A stretch of 64,000 nt of DNA from Phymatolithon calcareum. Taxonomy: Eukaryota; Rhodophyta; Florideophyceae; Hapalidiales. Within the stretch, counting starts at the first letter, position 1. Each line of letters starts with the position of its first letter. Below the pieces are notes generated by a model, which was not told the DNA's origin, made no database searches, and worked only from the letters and a program-made list of their open reading frames with translations. A program made the position numbers and the translations under genes. The stretch covers positions 1,736,001-1,800,000 of the forward strand of contig OZ345379.1 of NCBI GenBank assembly GCA_977006965.1. The letters are read 5' to 3'. Of this stretch, positions 56,078 to 64,000 are shown piece by piece.

Positions 56078-56080
56078 AAC
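56067..56080 (-). other. Primer-binding site of copia-2, overlapping the start codon
   Basis: On the minus strand GTTATGGGCCCAGG follows the 5' LTR directly. It pairs with the anticodon arm of initiator tRNA-Met (GGGCCCAUAAC). The ATG opposite the CAU anticodon is in frame with gag-pol. Confidence 0.85.
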
Positions 56081-56400
56081 TGTTAAAACCACGCCGCACA
56101 GAGGGACACAGCCCAAAGACACACAGCTGTAGATATCCCTCGTGCCGCCGCACCGAGCGGCCACAGGTAGCTGTCGTCTGGACGCGCGCGCGTAGCCCAG
56201 AAATCCGAGACCTTCAAACTCGCTGGTTTATCTCTCCCCTCCCCTTCCTTTTTCGCCCCCGGCGCTGCCGGGAGCAGTCTAATATTTCAATGGTCATTAC
56301 GGCTCGAATCATATATTCTAAAAATCAATTAAATCTTCACCAATAACATTCCTGTCTTCTTCCCGACCGATCATTGGTTCCATTCGATTTCAACAATGTG

Positions 56401-57946
56401 ACCCTTGAAAGGTTTACCGTTAACAGAGCAATGAGGAGGCACCTTCAAAGAGCCTTTAACAGAGCACCAAGAGGGAAAGCTGTGGGCCCAGACGGCGTTG
56501 CTGTTGAGATGCTACACGCAAACAAGGAGGTCAATTTCGAATTGATTCTGGTTCTGTGGGAGACATGCGGGCGACTGGGGTGCCTCCCAAGACAATGGCG
56601 GCAAGCCGCACTAATTCCCCTCTACAAGAAAGGTCCAGCATATATTGCGGCACCAGGCCTGGAGACTGTCCTGCCTCGGGATCAGTATGAACAACAACGG
56701 AGTCACCGATGATACAGCAATTTCAAGAGTTCGAATGCGATGGTATGCATACACAAACTCCGTCAAATTGGCTTGAACGTCAGAGGACTCCAACAAGCCA
56801 CTTGCATAAGGATTTTCAAGTCATTGATTCTCCCCATTTAATGGGAGTATGCCATCCACCTGACCCCGATCACGAAACGACTACTATCGGCAATTCAAGC
56901 ACCAGAAGGTCTTTTCTACAGATACGTTTTCGGAAAATATGCCGAGTATCGAAGGGAGAGGATGCGAGTGCTCTGCCGTCTCGCCAGTCCACAGATGAAG
57001 AGAATACACCAGGCTGAAAGGTTCAACTTAAGCTTGGTAAGAAGGAGGAAGTTCCTGGAGCTTTCAGAAGAATACCAGGGAGGAGAAAATGATCTGGAAG
57101 ACGTATCAAAGGACATTGGGTATCTCGGGGAAGAGTAAGACCTTAAAGAAGCTCTGAAACAATCGGAAGAAGGTATGGTGTCCAAAAAGCGACGCCTACA
57201 AGCAACAGTCAAAGTCTGGTCGTTAGAAGAAGAGGGCCGTACAGTTAAAATCCCGATCGGCGTACCGAACGACCTTCCAGGAGTGCTATATATAAGGGAC
57301 AGAACTGCGCGGTTGACATGCCTGAGTGTCATTTTCAACAGAGTTCCTTTGTGGAGAAAATCCATTCTGGCGAAGTACTTTGGGACTGGTGCTGTGGTTG
57401 AAGAAGAAGAAGTGGAGATTTTTATTATAGTGTTACCAACGCATCTGCAGACGCTTGGGGCAACACTTCTGATGAGCCACGAGGACTCAACTCAGAGCCC
57501 AGAGGCTCCATTTCGCATAAAAACGGCTATAGTCAGCAAAATTAGAAAACCTACCTCTGATCTCAACGGAGAGATCTCGAGGGGGAAATCATTTCACTTC
57601 AATGGCCACGCAGAGCATCGTATCGTGTCGAGGTCGTTTCCCGCGCCGAAGCAAGTTTACCGACGTCCCGGGTCCGCGTGCCGTGCCGATCTTCAGGACT
57701 TACTCTCGCTCGGCCTGCCCGCCGATCCGCGCGGGGGGGTTACTGACGTCCCCAGTCTTGCGTGCGCCGGAGCGCGATGGGCGAGTTTTCCGACGTCCCG
57801 GGTCCGGTGCTGTGGTTGAGCTTATCGTGTTGCAACGTATAGTACGGTCTATGGAGATGGACCAAGAAACGGAATGTGAATGCAAAAGACTTACTCGGGC
57901 CCTCACTGGGAGAGAAATTCGGATTAAGGAGATATTAGTAGGCTAG
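56401..57946 (+). pseudogene. LINE copy 2, RT start, post-RT and C-terminus
   Basis: Frames encode GPDGVAVEML and WRQAALIPLYKKG, then after the deletion the NNGVTDDTA region, and finally PLWRKSILAKYFG. The last block is cut by the retroposon at 57402-57805 and resumes as LIVLQRIVRS to GREIRIKE. Multiple frame breaks; not functional. Confidence 0.75.
57402..57805 (-). mobile_element. 404-bp retroposon with (CTT)n tail, 14-bp TSD
   Basis: GGTGCTGTGGTTGA occurs at 57388-57401 and 57806-57819. The plus-strand left end starts with GAAGAAG repeats, so the 3' tail is CTT-rich on the minus strand. The tail-side ~75 bp match 38089-38165. The other end is GC-rich and contains CGACGTCCCGGGTCC twice (about 57660 and 57790). 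No coding function seen. Confidence 0.85.
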
Positions 57947-58036
57947 TAGAGAGATGAATGTGGAAGACAGGGAGAAGCTGCCCTGTTACTCAAATTGAGG
58001 CTTTGGGAGCTTTTAAAATAAATCAACATATATCCC

Positions 58037-58356
58037 CCTCATCAAGCCGCTGCAACAACAGGGCTCCGAAATTGTGGCGGTCAAGAGAGACCTCTCAGCC
58101 TTCCACACCAGGTTCTTGAAGAGCTTTGGTGGAGATTAAGAGATGGAAAGTTGAACCATGCTTGTTTGAGAGAACATATTTGTGGGGCTGCCAGCAGCAG
58201 CATACTAAGTGCATCTTCTTTCATTCACAGGTTGTAAGTTACCATATGTACTGTGTGTGCGCCGATTTGTAGTTCGTACGCAAAATCTTGATGGGAGCTA
58301 AAGCAATTCAACTATCTAAAACGCCGTTGTTTTAAGTTGCAAAACTATAAATGTGA
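58037..58356. repeat. Duplicated 3' flank of membrane-protein gene 3
   Basis: Nearly identical to 16542-16854 and homologous to 3312-3620. No gene of its own. Confidence 0.75.
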
Positions 58357-59316
58357 TTACTCAATGGTCACAACGGATAGTTCATGCACAGTGGGAGCGC
58401 CAGCTGCGTCGGCCTGCGACGGTGCGTTCGGGACCATTATGCTCAAGAAAAATTCGCCCGGTATGGCACTCCAGTACATGCTTTGAGGAGGCCCAAATGG
58501 ACGTGGGGATGAGTTTTGTCCTTCGGCCGGGTCGCTGCCGTTTGCGCTTCGACAACTACACCTGAAAATCGCGATGAACGCAGCAATGATGGTGGCTGCG
58601 GCGCCGATGACAGGTCCTACCCAGAACCACGAATTGAACGTAGTGCTTTTGTCTTCTCTCTTGTCTGCTCTTTCGTCCACGTCTGAACTCGTCGCATCTG
58701 CGATTGACTTTGCATATTGACTTCGCTCATGAGCAGATGCTCCTGCTTTCGACAGTGTGACGGATGGGCTACCGCCAAAAGCTTCTGGCTCGTCCGACGA
58801 CACCGCAGTTTGCTCCACCGTGAAGCTCACTTGAGTAGGCATCTCGGTGCCACATCGATAAACACACGCTCCATCCTTGCTTCTAAGGACAAGGTAGCTC
58901 ATTCCCTGACGAAACTCGTGCGGACTTCCGAGATACATGAGGACGCATTTGACGGTGGATTTCGGGTGAACGCATATCATCAGAAAGTCAAAACGTTGCT
59001 CGCGCTCGCAGAGAATCGAGGAAAATCCGCAAACGACTGTGGTCGACCCCACATTATTTTTCACTTCCCGACCAGACAGCCAGCTTATCTCATTTAAGTT
59101 CGATTTGCCGAGCGAGGACGACACATCGTCGAAGAAAGTGCTCTTCGGCGCAAGTTTGCTCGACGCACTCGCAGCTTGTACAATCTCAGTTTCCCAGCAT
59201 ATCTTAGGATTTCCCTCGTGTGGAGCGTATTTTTCCAACACGCCGGTGCGCGCGGTCTGGGCGGAGGCTTGCTGTGTGAGGACTAGAGCTAATAAAATCA
59301 CTATCTTGCGCATCAT
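58357..59316 (-). CDS. Putative type I membrane protein (family member 3)
   Basis: A 319-residue paralogue of 16855-17814 with the same layout: signal peptide (VILLALVLT..ASAQ), Cys-rich single-module ectodomain, Ser/Lys/Asp stalk, transmembrane helix at about 230-251, RCSC and a SPRPFGPP tail. Compared with member 2 there are about a dozen residue changes, several altering charge or adding a Cys (F to C near residue 40; also R to Q, K to E, E to K). The length is unchanged and no stop has appeared, which favours a functional product. The function is unknown. Confidence 0.75.
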   Translation of the reverse strand: MMRKIVILLALVLTQQASAQTARTGVLEKYAPHEGNPKICWETEIVQAASASSKLAPKSTFFDDVSSSLGKSNLNEISWLSGREVKNNVGSTTVVCGFSSILCEREQRFDFLMICVHPKSTVKCVLMYLGSPHEFRQGMSYLVLRSKDGACVYRCGTEMPTQVSFTVEQTAVSSDEPEAFGGSPSVTLSKAGASAHERSQYAKSIADATSSDVDERADKREDKSTTFNSWFWVGPVIGAAATIIAAFIAIFRCSCRSANGSDPAEGQNSSPRPFGPPQSMYWSAIPGEFFLSIMVPNAPSQADAAGAPTVHELSVVTIE

Positions 59317-59380
59317 GGCGGAGTGAAGATGAAGGCCGATTGGTGAAAATTAGTCGGGCTATGGGAGAAGTCAAGAGCAC

Positions 59381-59389
59381 AATTTATAT
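59381..59389 (-). promoter_or_regulatory. TATA-like box of membrane-protein gene 3
   Basis: The minus strand reads AATATAAAT about 66 nt upstream of the ATG, matching the spacing in members 1 and 2. Confidence 0.55.
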
Positions 59390-59425
59390 TGCTTAGGAGC
59401 GAGAAGCAAGTTCTGCATTTTCAGG

Positions 59426-61133
59426 AGAATGGATTCGACTTGAATGAATTAAGAACAACAGTTCAGTATTTATTACGCTCTTGTGCTACGGCTCATCCCC
59501 CCATCGTACTGTACCATACTGCAGTATCTTGCGTTTGTCTCCACAAATGGACATACAGTAGGAATTTGATATTGTGTTTGCAAACACGAGAAATATGCAG
59601 AACTGCACATCAATCACTGGAACAATGGTGATCCACCAATGGATTCAACTGGAAAGAATTGAGAACATCAGTTCAGTATTTATTTCAGTATTTATTAAGC
59701 TTTTGTCTACCGGTCGATCAACACGAGAAATATGCAGAACTGCACATCAAACACTGGAACAATGGTGATCCACCAATGGATTCAACTGGAAAGAATTGAG
59801 AACATCAGTTCAGTATTTATTTCAGTATTTATTAAGCTTTTGTCTACCGGTCGATCAACACGAGAAATATGCAGAACTGCACATCAAACACTGGAACAAC
59901 GGTGATCCACCAATGGATTCAACTGGAAAGAATTGAGAACATCAGTTCAGTATTTATTTCAGTATTTATTAAGCTTTTGTCTACCGGTCGATCAACACGA
60001 GAAATATGCAGAACTGCACATCAAACACTGGAACAACGGTGATCCACCAATGGATTCAACTGGAAAGAATTGAGAACATCAGTTCAGTATTTATTTCAGT
60101 ATTTATTAAGCTTTTGTCTACCGGACGATCTACCAATGGTCGATCTACCAATCAAAGACTGGAACAATGGTGATCCACAAATGGATTCTACTGGAAAGAA
60201 ATGAGAACAACAGTTCAATAGTCATTACGCTTTTGTAGTATCGGTCGATCACCCGTCGTACCATACTGCAGTATCTTGCGTTTGTCTCCACAAGTGGACA
60301 TACAGTAGGGATTTGTTATTGTGTTGACAAACACGAGAAATATGAAGAACTGCACATCAAACACTGGAACAATGGTGATCCACCAATGGATTCAACTGGA
60401 AAGAATTGAGAACATCAGTTCAGTATTTATTTCAGTATTTATTAAGCTTTTGTCTACCGGTCGATCAACACGAGAAATATGCAGAACTGCACATCAAACA
60501 CTGGAACAACGGTGATCCACCAATGGATTCAACTGGAAAGAATTGAGAACATCAGTTCAGTATTTATTTCAGTATTTATTAAGCTTTTGTCTACCGGTCG
60601 ATCAACACGAGAAATATGCAGAACTGCACATCAAACACTGGAACAACGGTGATCCACCAATGGATTCAACTGGAAAGAATTGAGAACATCAGTTCAGTAT
60701 TTATTTCAGTATTTATTAAGCTTTTGTCTACCGGTCGATCAACACGAGAAATATGCAGAACTGCACATCAAACACTGGAACAACGGTGATCCACCAATGG
60801 ATTCAACTGGAAAGAATTGAGAACATCAGTTCAGTATTTATTTCAGTATTTATTAAGCTTTTGTCTACCGGACGATCTACCAATGGTCGATCTACCAATC
60901 AAAGACTGGAACAATGGTGATCCACAAATGGATTCTACTGGAAAGAAATGAGAACAACAGTTCAATAGTCATTACGCTTTTGTAGTACCGGACGATCGCC
61001 CGTCGTAGCGTACAGCAGTATCTCGCGTTTGCCTCCACATGTGGACGCAGACGTGTCTTATTGCGTTCGCAAACGCGAAAATTAACATTTAGAAATAATT
61101 TCAGAACTTCACATCAAAGCCTGGAGCAATGGT
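59426..61133. repeat. Satellite with 747-bp higher-order repeat
   Basis: Markers ATCCAC(C/A)AATGGATT fall at 59631, 59768, 59905, 60042, 60173, 60378, 60515, 60652, 60789 and 60920. That gives units of 137, 137, 137, 131 and 205 bp, then the same series again: a 747-bp higher-order period. Units share GGAAAGAATTGAGAACATCA and TATTAAGCTTTTGTCTACCG. The 205-bp unit is the relative of the 210-bp units at 17915-18470, where 137-bp units are absent. Short ORFs inside are by-products. Confidence 0.9.
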
Positions 61134-61307
61134 GGATCCACCATTGTTCGAGGCTTTGATGATATTGAACTGTTTCCTTCGCCTTCTTCGTCAGCGGAAA
61201 AGGTGTAGGAAACCGATCGATCTTTTGATGCCAAGTTTTCCACCTGTAGAGACAAACGCTGTCCTTGAAACATTGCACCACCAGACATCGTAACACGTCG
61301 GTGCTTC
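61134..61307. other. Right edge of the satellite
   Basis: Matches 19800-19975. A minus-strand ATG frame (61288-61109, starting MSGGAMFQGQRLSLQ) is open here but frameshifted in the first block, so I do not call it a gene. Confidence 0.45.
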
Positions 61308-61500
61308 TGCTCGGCACTGCGGCATAAGCAAACGTTTTTGTCTGTGATGAACAACCGGTGCTTGGGACGAAGATCGATTATGACACTCCGAGAGAATACT
61401 TGCGGGAACTTAAGGGTACACTTGATGAACGTGTCATGCTTGCGGAGGAATGAGAAGACTTCTGGGAAATGGGATTAAATTTTGGGAATTGTTTTCTAAG
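61308..61500 (+). pseudogene. 3' fragment of the psbQ-like gene, copy at locus 2
   Basis: Same fragment as 20408-20605, ending in PREYLRELKGTLDERVML.EE and the original stop. The same TAA replaces the upstream Tyr codon. It was therefore already a fragment before the block was duplicated. Confidence 0.8.
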
Positions 61501-62087
61501 ATTCACGGCTTGACCAAACTTAACTTTCGAACTCGGCAGCTCTCAGTGCATCATTCATTCATTCTTTAATTTTGCGTATTCCCCTTGTGGGGTTAGCAAC
61601 ACTTTGAGGTCTGTAAACATTTCATGGCATAGCTTGCCAGAGCTGATCTCATGGGAAGCCACGCAACCCAAGGAGATAACTCGAGGGATTTGAGAACATC
61701 CCGAGAGCTGGGAGTTAGATTTTTAGCGATTGCGAATTTTGCCTACAGCTGGAGGCTTGAAAGCTGGAGGGCGAAATTTGCCTATTTAACCGGTTCTCTT
61801 CTCCCCTCACCGGAGAAGAGGGCATCGATCATGAAGTAAAACAACCTTTTCTTTGCAACCAACCTCGAGGCGTTACAGGGCCTAAGCTTCTTCCATTCTA
61901 ATCTATTTGCTGCGAGTTTGACTCCTGCTTGCACGTCGAGGTTCGGGACGTCGTCAAAGTTTGACTCTGGGGTTGGTCGGACGCAGTGAAATAGCACTTG
62001 ACGAACCAAGCTACCAGTGCATCAAGCGCATCCATCTCATTCATCCTCACGCCCACCTGTGTCACCGACCGCACACTGTCGCAGACA
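61501..62087. repeat. Right end of duplicated block 2
   Basis: Near-identical to 20606-21186, including the TCATTCATTC run and the 75-codon minus-strand frame (62009-61782). Homology between blocks ends at about 62087, after GACCGCACACTGTCGCAGA. Confidence 0.7.
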
Positions 62088-62384
62088 GTCATTGGGAGCA
62101 GTATATTGAATTGGCAGTATATTTTAGCATGGCTCTATTGCAGTAATATTGCGTGGCCTGTCTGTGTTGGTTTACGTATTGGTGGCTACGGAACAGATTC
62201 TTGGAACTATGAAGTACGTATTTTGAGAACGGCCGCGCCAGTGGCTCTGAAAGTAATGCAGTCCATTCACGTGTGCCATTTAGCTTATTTCCATTTTACA
62301 ATTCTGTATATACTGATCAAGACTGTGAGCATTTCACCTTACGGTTGTAAACCTCTTTGTTCCTGCTACCATCATTTCTCGACC
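62088..62384. other. Unassigned, possible promoter of the next ORF
   Basis: No domain-bearing frame. TATATA at 62307-62312 lies ~75 nt before the ATG at 62385. The word CTATTGCAGTAATATTG near 62138 recurs, partly degenerate, at 62685-62760. Confidence 0.35.
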
Positions 62385-62633
62385 ATGTCGCGAAAACCGA
62401 AGCCCGAGTTCGTTGCCAAAGGGCTCATGACAAAACGCGATGATGCGTTCAATATTCTGCCTTCTCGCGGGGAACGTGAATGTACTCCTACCAACGTTCG
62501 GTGCTTGGTCTATGCTTGTCCGCGTAATGAAAACTGCAAGAACACCCCATCAGTTGTTACTTTCAAGAAGGGATCTGGGTGGAGGAAATGCTCGGAGTGC
62601 AAGAGTAACAGAACAGGTGGAGGAAGATGCTGA
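62385..62633 (+). CDS. Small Cys-rich protein, possible zinc-binding
   Basis: An 82-residue frame starts at an ATG in good context (GACCATGTC). A larger open frame begins at 61998, but upstream it runs through duplicated non-coding sequence, so the internal ATG is preferred. The product is basic. Cys residues are spaced CLVYACPRNENC, then KCSECKSN and a C-terminal GGGRC, which could coordinate one zinc ion. I do not recognise the family. A TATA-like box 75 nt upstream supports it. It could still be chance. Confidence 0.4.
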   Translation: MSRKPKPEFVAKGLMTKRDDAFNILPSRGERECTPTNVRCLVYACPRNENCKNTPSVVTFKKGSGWRKCSECKSNRTGGGRC

Positions 62634-63072
62634 AGAGCAGCATTTGTTGGCTTTGTGACCTGCCTTAGTTGCTTACTCTGTGTTCTATTGTAGTCATATT
62701 GGCTGCAGTAGTCGTTGCTTATTGCAGTAATATTGGCATGCGGAGCTCTATTGCAATAAAAATTGGATCCTTGCCTCTTCCTTGCTCCCAATCCCTGCTC
62801 TTGCTGCATTTAGGATTGGGTGCTCGGATTTGGTCGCATTTGCCAAAAGTTTGCATCCACAATATCACTTAGCGGTTTGTCATTCGCCTTGACCATGTTC
62901 CTCAAGCCCTTCTAGTCCAGTCATTGATTGTGTCTTTTTACAACGTGCTAAGTTCAGGTTTGCGTTGAGAATCTACTTTTTTATGAACTGTAAAATATGA
63001 AAAAAGTGATACATTTGAAACATTACAGCTGCATACTCATACCTTTGGAGATCAAGTAAAGATCTGCACCCC
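62634..63072. other. Intergenic, upstream of the TsaD-like gene
   Basis: No gene seen. It contains repeats of a TATTG(C/T)A(G/A)TAATATTGG-like word (62685-62760). The leader of the following gene must begin after the in-frame stop at 63016-63018. Confidence 0.45.
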
Positions 63073-64000
63073 ATGCCTTCCCCATGTATAACCGTTCCGA
63101 CCGGGATGAAGTCAAGGCTTTCTCATCTCCGGCACTCTTTCTGTGTAAATCCGCACCACGTAATCAACATACACTCCCGCTCATTGCCAACAGTGCGCAG
63201 AATTTGCACACATGGCCATCATGTGATCCCAACGAGCAGAGCCGCTACACCTCGTCCAGCGTCGCAGCACAACCGGCGGCGCGGTGTCGGCCTTCCGAAA
63301 GGCCTGGACAATGGCATTCCACAAAAGCAGCTCACTGCAGATGAGTCCCCCTGGGAAGACTACCTTATTCCAACTCTGAGCGGCAATGCATCTCCCAAGG
63401 ACCCCTCGCGATACACTGAACCCTGTGCTCCATTCTACGTTCTCGGTGTAGAAAGTTCCTGCGACGACACCGCAGCCGCCGTGGTTTCCTCAACCGGCGA
63501 AATACTGGGAGCGGTGAAAGAAGGTCAGGATGCTCAAACGGCTGCATGGGGCGGTGTGGTGCCGGACGTCGCACGCGACGCGCACGAGGCTGCAATCGAA
63601 CGCGTAATATCCGGCGCACTTGCAGACGCCGCTCTACGTGCCGAAGATGTGCATGCAGTCGCCGCGACAATGGGTCCAGGATTGGAAGTTTGTCTGCGAG
63701 TGGGATACCGTGCGGCACGCGCGGTTGCGAAAAGCACAAATTCGGACTTTGTGGGTGTGAATCATCTGGAAGCGCACGTACTTGTGCCACGTTTAGAGCA
63801 TGAAATACCATTTCCATTCCTGACGCTACTCGTCTCTGGTGGTCATTGCCAATTACTTCTCGTACGCGATGTTGCCGATTATGCCGCGCTCGGTGCGACG
63901 CTCGATGATGCGCTTGGTGAGGCGTACGACAAGACGGCGCGACTACTCGGTCTGGCGCTTGTCGGCGGTGGTGGCGGTCCGGCGCTTGAAGCAGCGGCGC
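63073..64000 (+). CDS. TsaD/Qri7/OSGEPL1-type tRNA threonylcarbamoyltransferase, 5' part
   Basis: The frame runs off the window end. From FYVLGVESSCDDTAAAVV (63433 onward) it matches the start of TsaD/Kae1/Qri7 proteins, which transfer the threonylcarbamoyl group to A37 of ANN-reading tRNAs. Visible are VVPDVARDAHEAAI, the metal-site motif VNHLEAHVL, LLVSGGHCQLLLV, and LDDALGEAYDKTARLLGL followed by a Gly-rich stretch. About 120 residues precede the domain, rich in Ser, Arg, His and Pro with almost no acidic residues at first, like an organelle targeting sequence; a mitochondrial or plastid location is inferred. The ATG at 63073 is the first after the in-frame stop at 63016; a second Met lies at 63106. 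Confidence 0.88.
   Translation, partial: MPSPCITVPTGMKSRLSHLRHSFCVNPHHVINIHSRSLPTVRRICTHGHHVIPTSRAATPRPASQHNRRRGVGLPKGLDNGIPQKQLTADESPWEDYLIPTLSGNASPKDPSRYTEPCAPFYVLGVESSCDDTAAAVVSSTGEILGAVKEGQDAQTAAWGGVVPDVARDAHEAAIERVISGALADAALRAEDVHAVAATMGPGLEVCLRVGYRAARAVAKSTNSDFVGVNHLEAHVLVPRLEHEIPFPFLTLLVSGGHCQLLLVRDVADYAALGATLDDALGEAYDKTARLLGLALVGGGGGPALEAAA

Larger units (their letters stand above)
50451..56395 (-). mobile_element. Ty1/copia retrotransposon with identical LTRs (copia-2)
   Basis: The 315-bp LTRs at 50451-50765 and 56081-56395 (TGTTAAAACC...TTCAACA on the plus strand) are identical base for base by my reading. ATGTG is duplicated at 50446-50450 and 56396-56400. The element lies on the minus strand. 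Its primer site adjoins the right (5') LTR and a purine tract (AAGAAGGCGGGAA) adjoins the left (3') LTR. Identical LTRs mean very recent insertion. It interrupts the LINE of block 2 and is absent from block 1. Confidence 0.97.
48945..58036 (+). mobile_element. LINE copy 2, truncated, split by copia-2
   Basis: LINE sequence starts abruptly at 48945, matching copy 1 from 12497. It continues to 50450, is split by copia-2, resumes at 56401 and ends near 58031 at the same junction with the duplicated flank as copy 1 (ATATATCCCCCTCATCAAGCC). It has the same RT-core deletion (about 56676). It lacks the hAT of copy 1 but carries a 404-bp retroposon at 57402-57805. It is therefore a duplicate of the same insertion rather than a separate one. 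Confidence 0.85.

Noticed and set aside
59426-61133. Regular repeats resembling a CRISPR array
   Set aside because: Whole 131-205 bp units repeat without unique spacers, there are no cas genes, and the context is eukaryotic.
61109-61288. Minus-strand ORF starting MSGGAMFQ at the satellite edge
   Set aside because: It is frameshifted in the sister block and runs into satellite sequence.

Overview
This window looks like nuclear DNA of a photosynthetic eukaryote, most likely a red alga. The few host genes are intronless. One encodes a PsbQ-like thylakoid lumen protein with a bipartite, twin-arginine type leader, and compact host genes sit as islands inside long tracts of transposable elements. 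That pattern resembles florideophyte red algae, but the taxon is an inference. Host genes are: a PsbQ-like gene (9855-10412), a LisH-CTLH-CRA protein (39222-40115), a U2AF large-subunit splicing factor (40659-42098), a small Cys-rich ORF (62385-62633, tentative), and the first part of an organellar-type TsaD/Qri7/OSGEPL1 protein (63073 to the window end).

A three-member family of unrecognised secretory type I membrane proteins (3625-4875, 16855-17814, 58357-59316, all minus strand) is the best candidate for something undescribed. Each member has a signal peptide, a Cys-containing ectodomain, a Ser/Lys/Asp-rich stalk, one transmembrane helix and a Pro-rich tail. A TATA-like box lies about 66 nt upstream of each ATG. 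The first member carries an internal duplication of its ectodomain module. Two members lie in a duplicated block (12497-21186 and 48945-62087) with the order LINE, membrane-protein gene, satellite, 3' fragment of the psbQ-like gene. The LINE of the first block has a 7-bp target-site duplication, and its empty site survives at 3312-3318 next to the first member.

Most of the rest is nested mobile DNA. There are two Ty1/copia elements with half-tRNA-iMet type primer sites (21791-26870, degenerate; 50451-56395, identical LTRs and one stop codon). There are also a degenerate Ty3/gypsy element (30334-35390), remnants of two further LTR elements (about 37190-37895 and 42798-45686) and a solo LTR (38621-38846). 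Others are LINE copies (10710-16541, 28462-29793, 48945-58036, tail 5020-5350), a hAT element inside a LINE (14210-15513), three tRNA-derived SINEs with target-site duplications, three other short retroposons, MITE-like elements, palindrome-rich repeats and a 747-bp higher-order satellite (59426-61133). Stretches 1-2460, 7432-8442, 27437-28120, 35396-37190 and 45687-48944 show no gene I can support.
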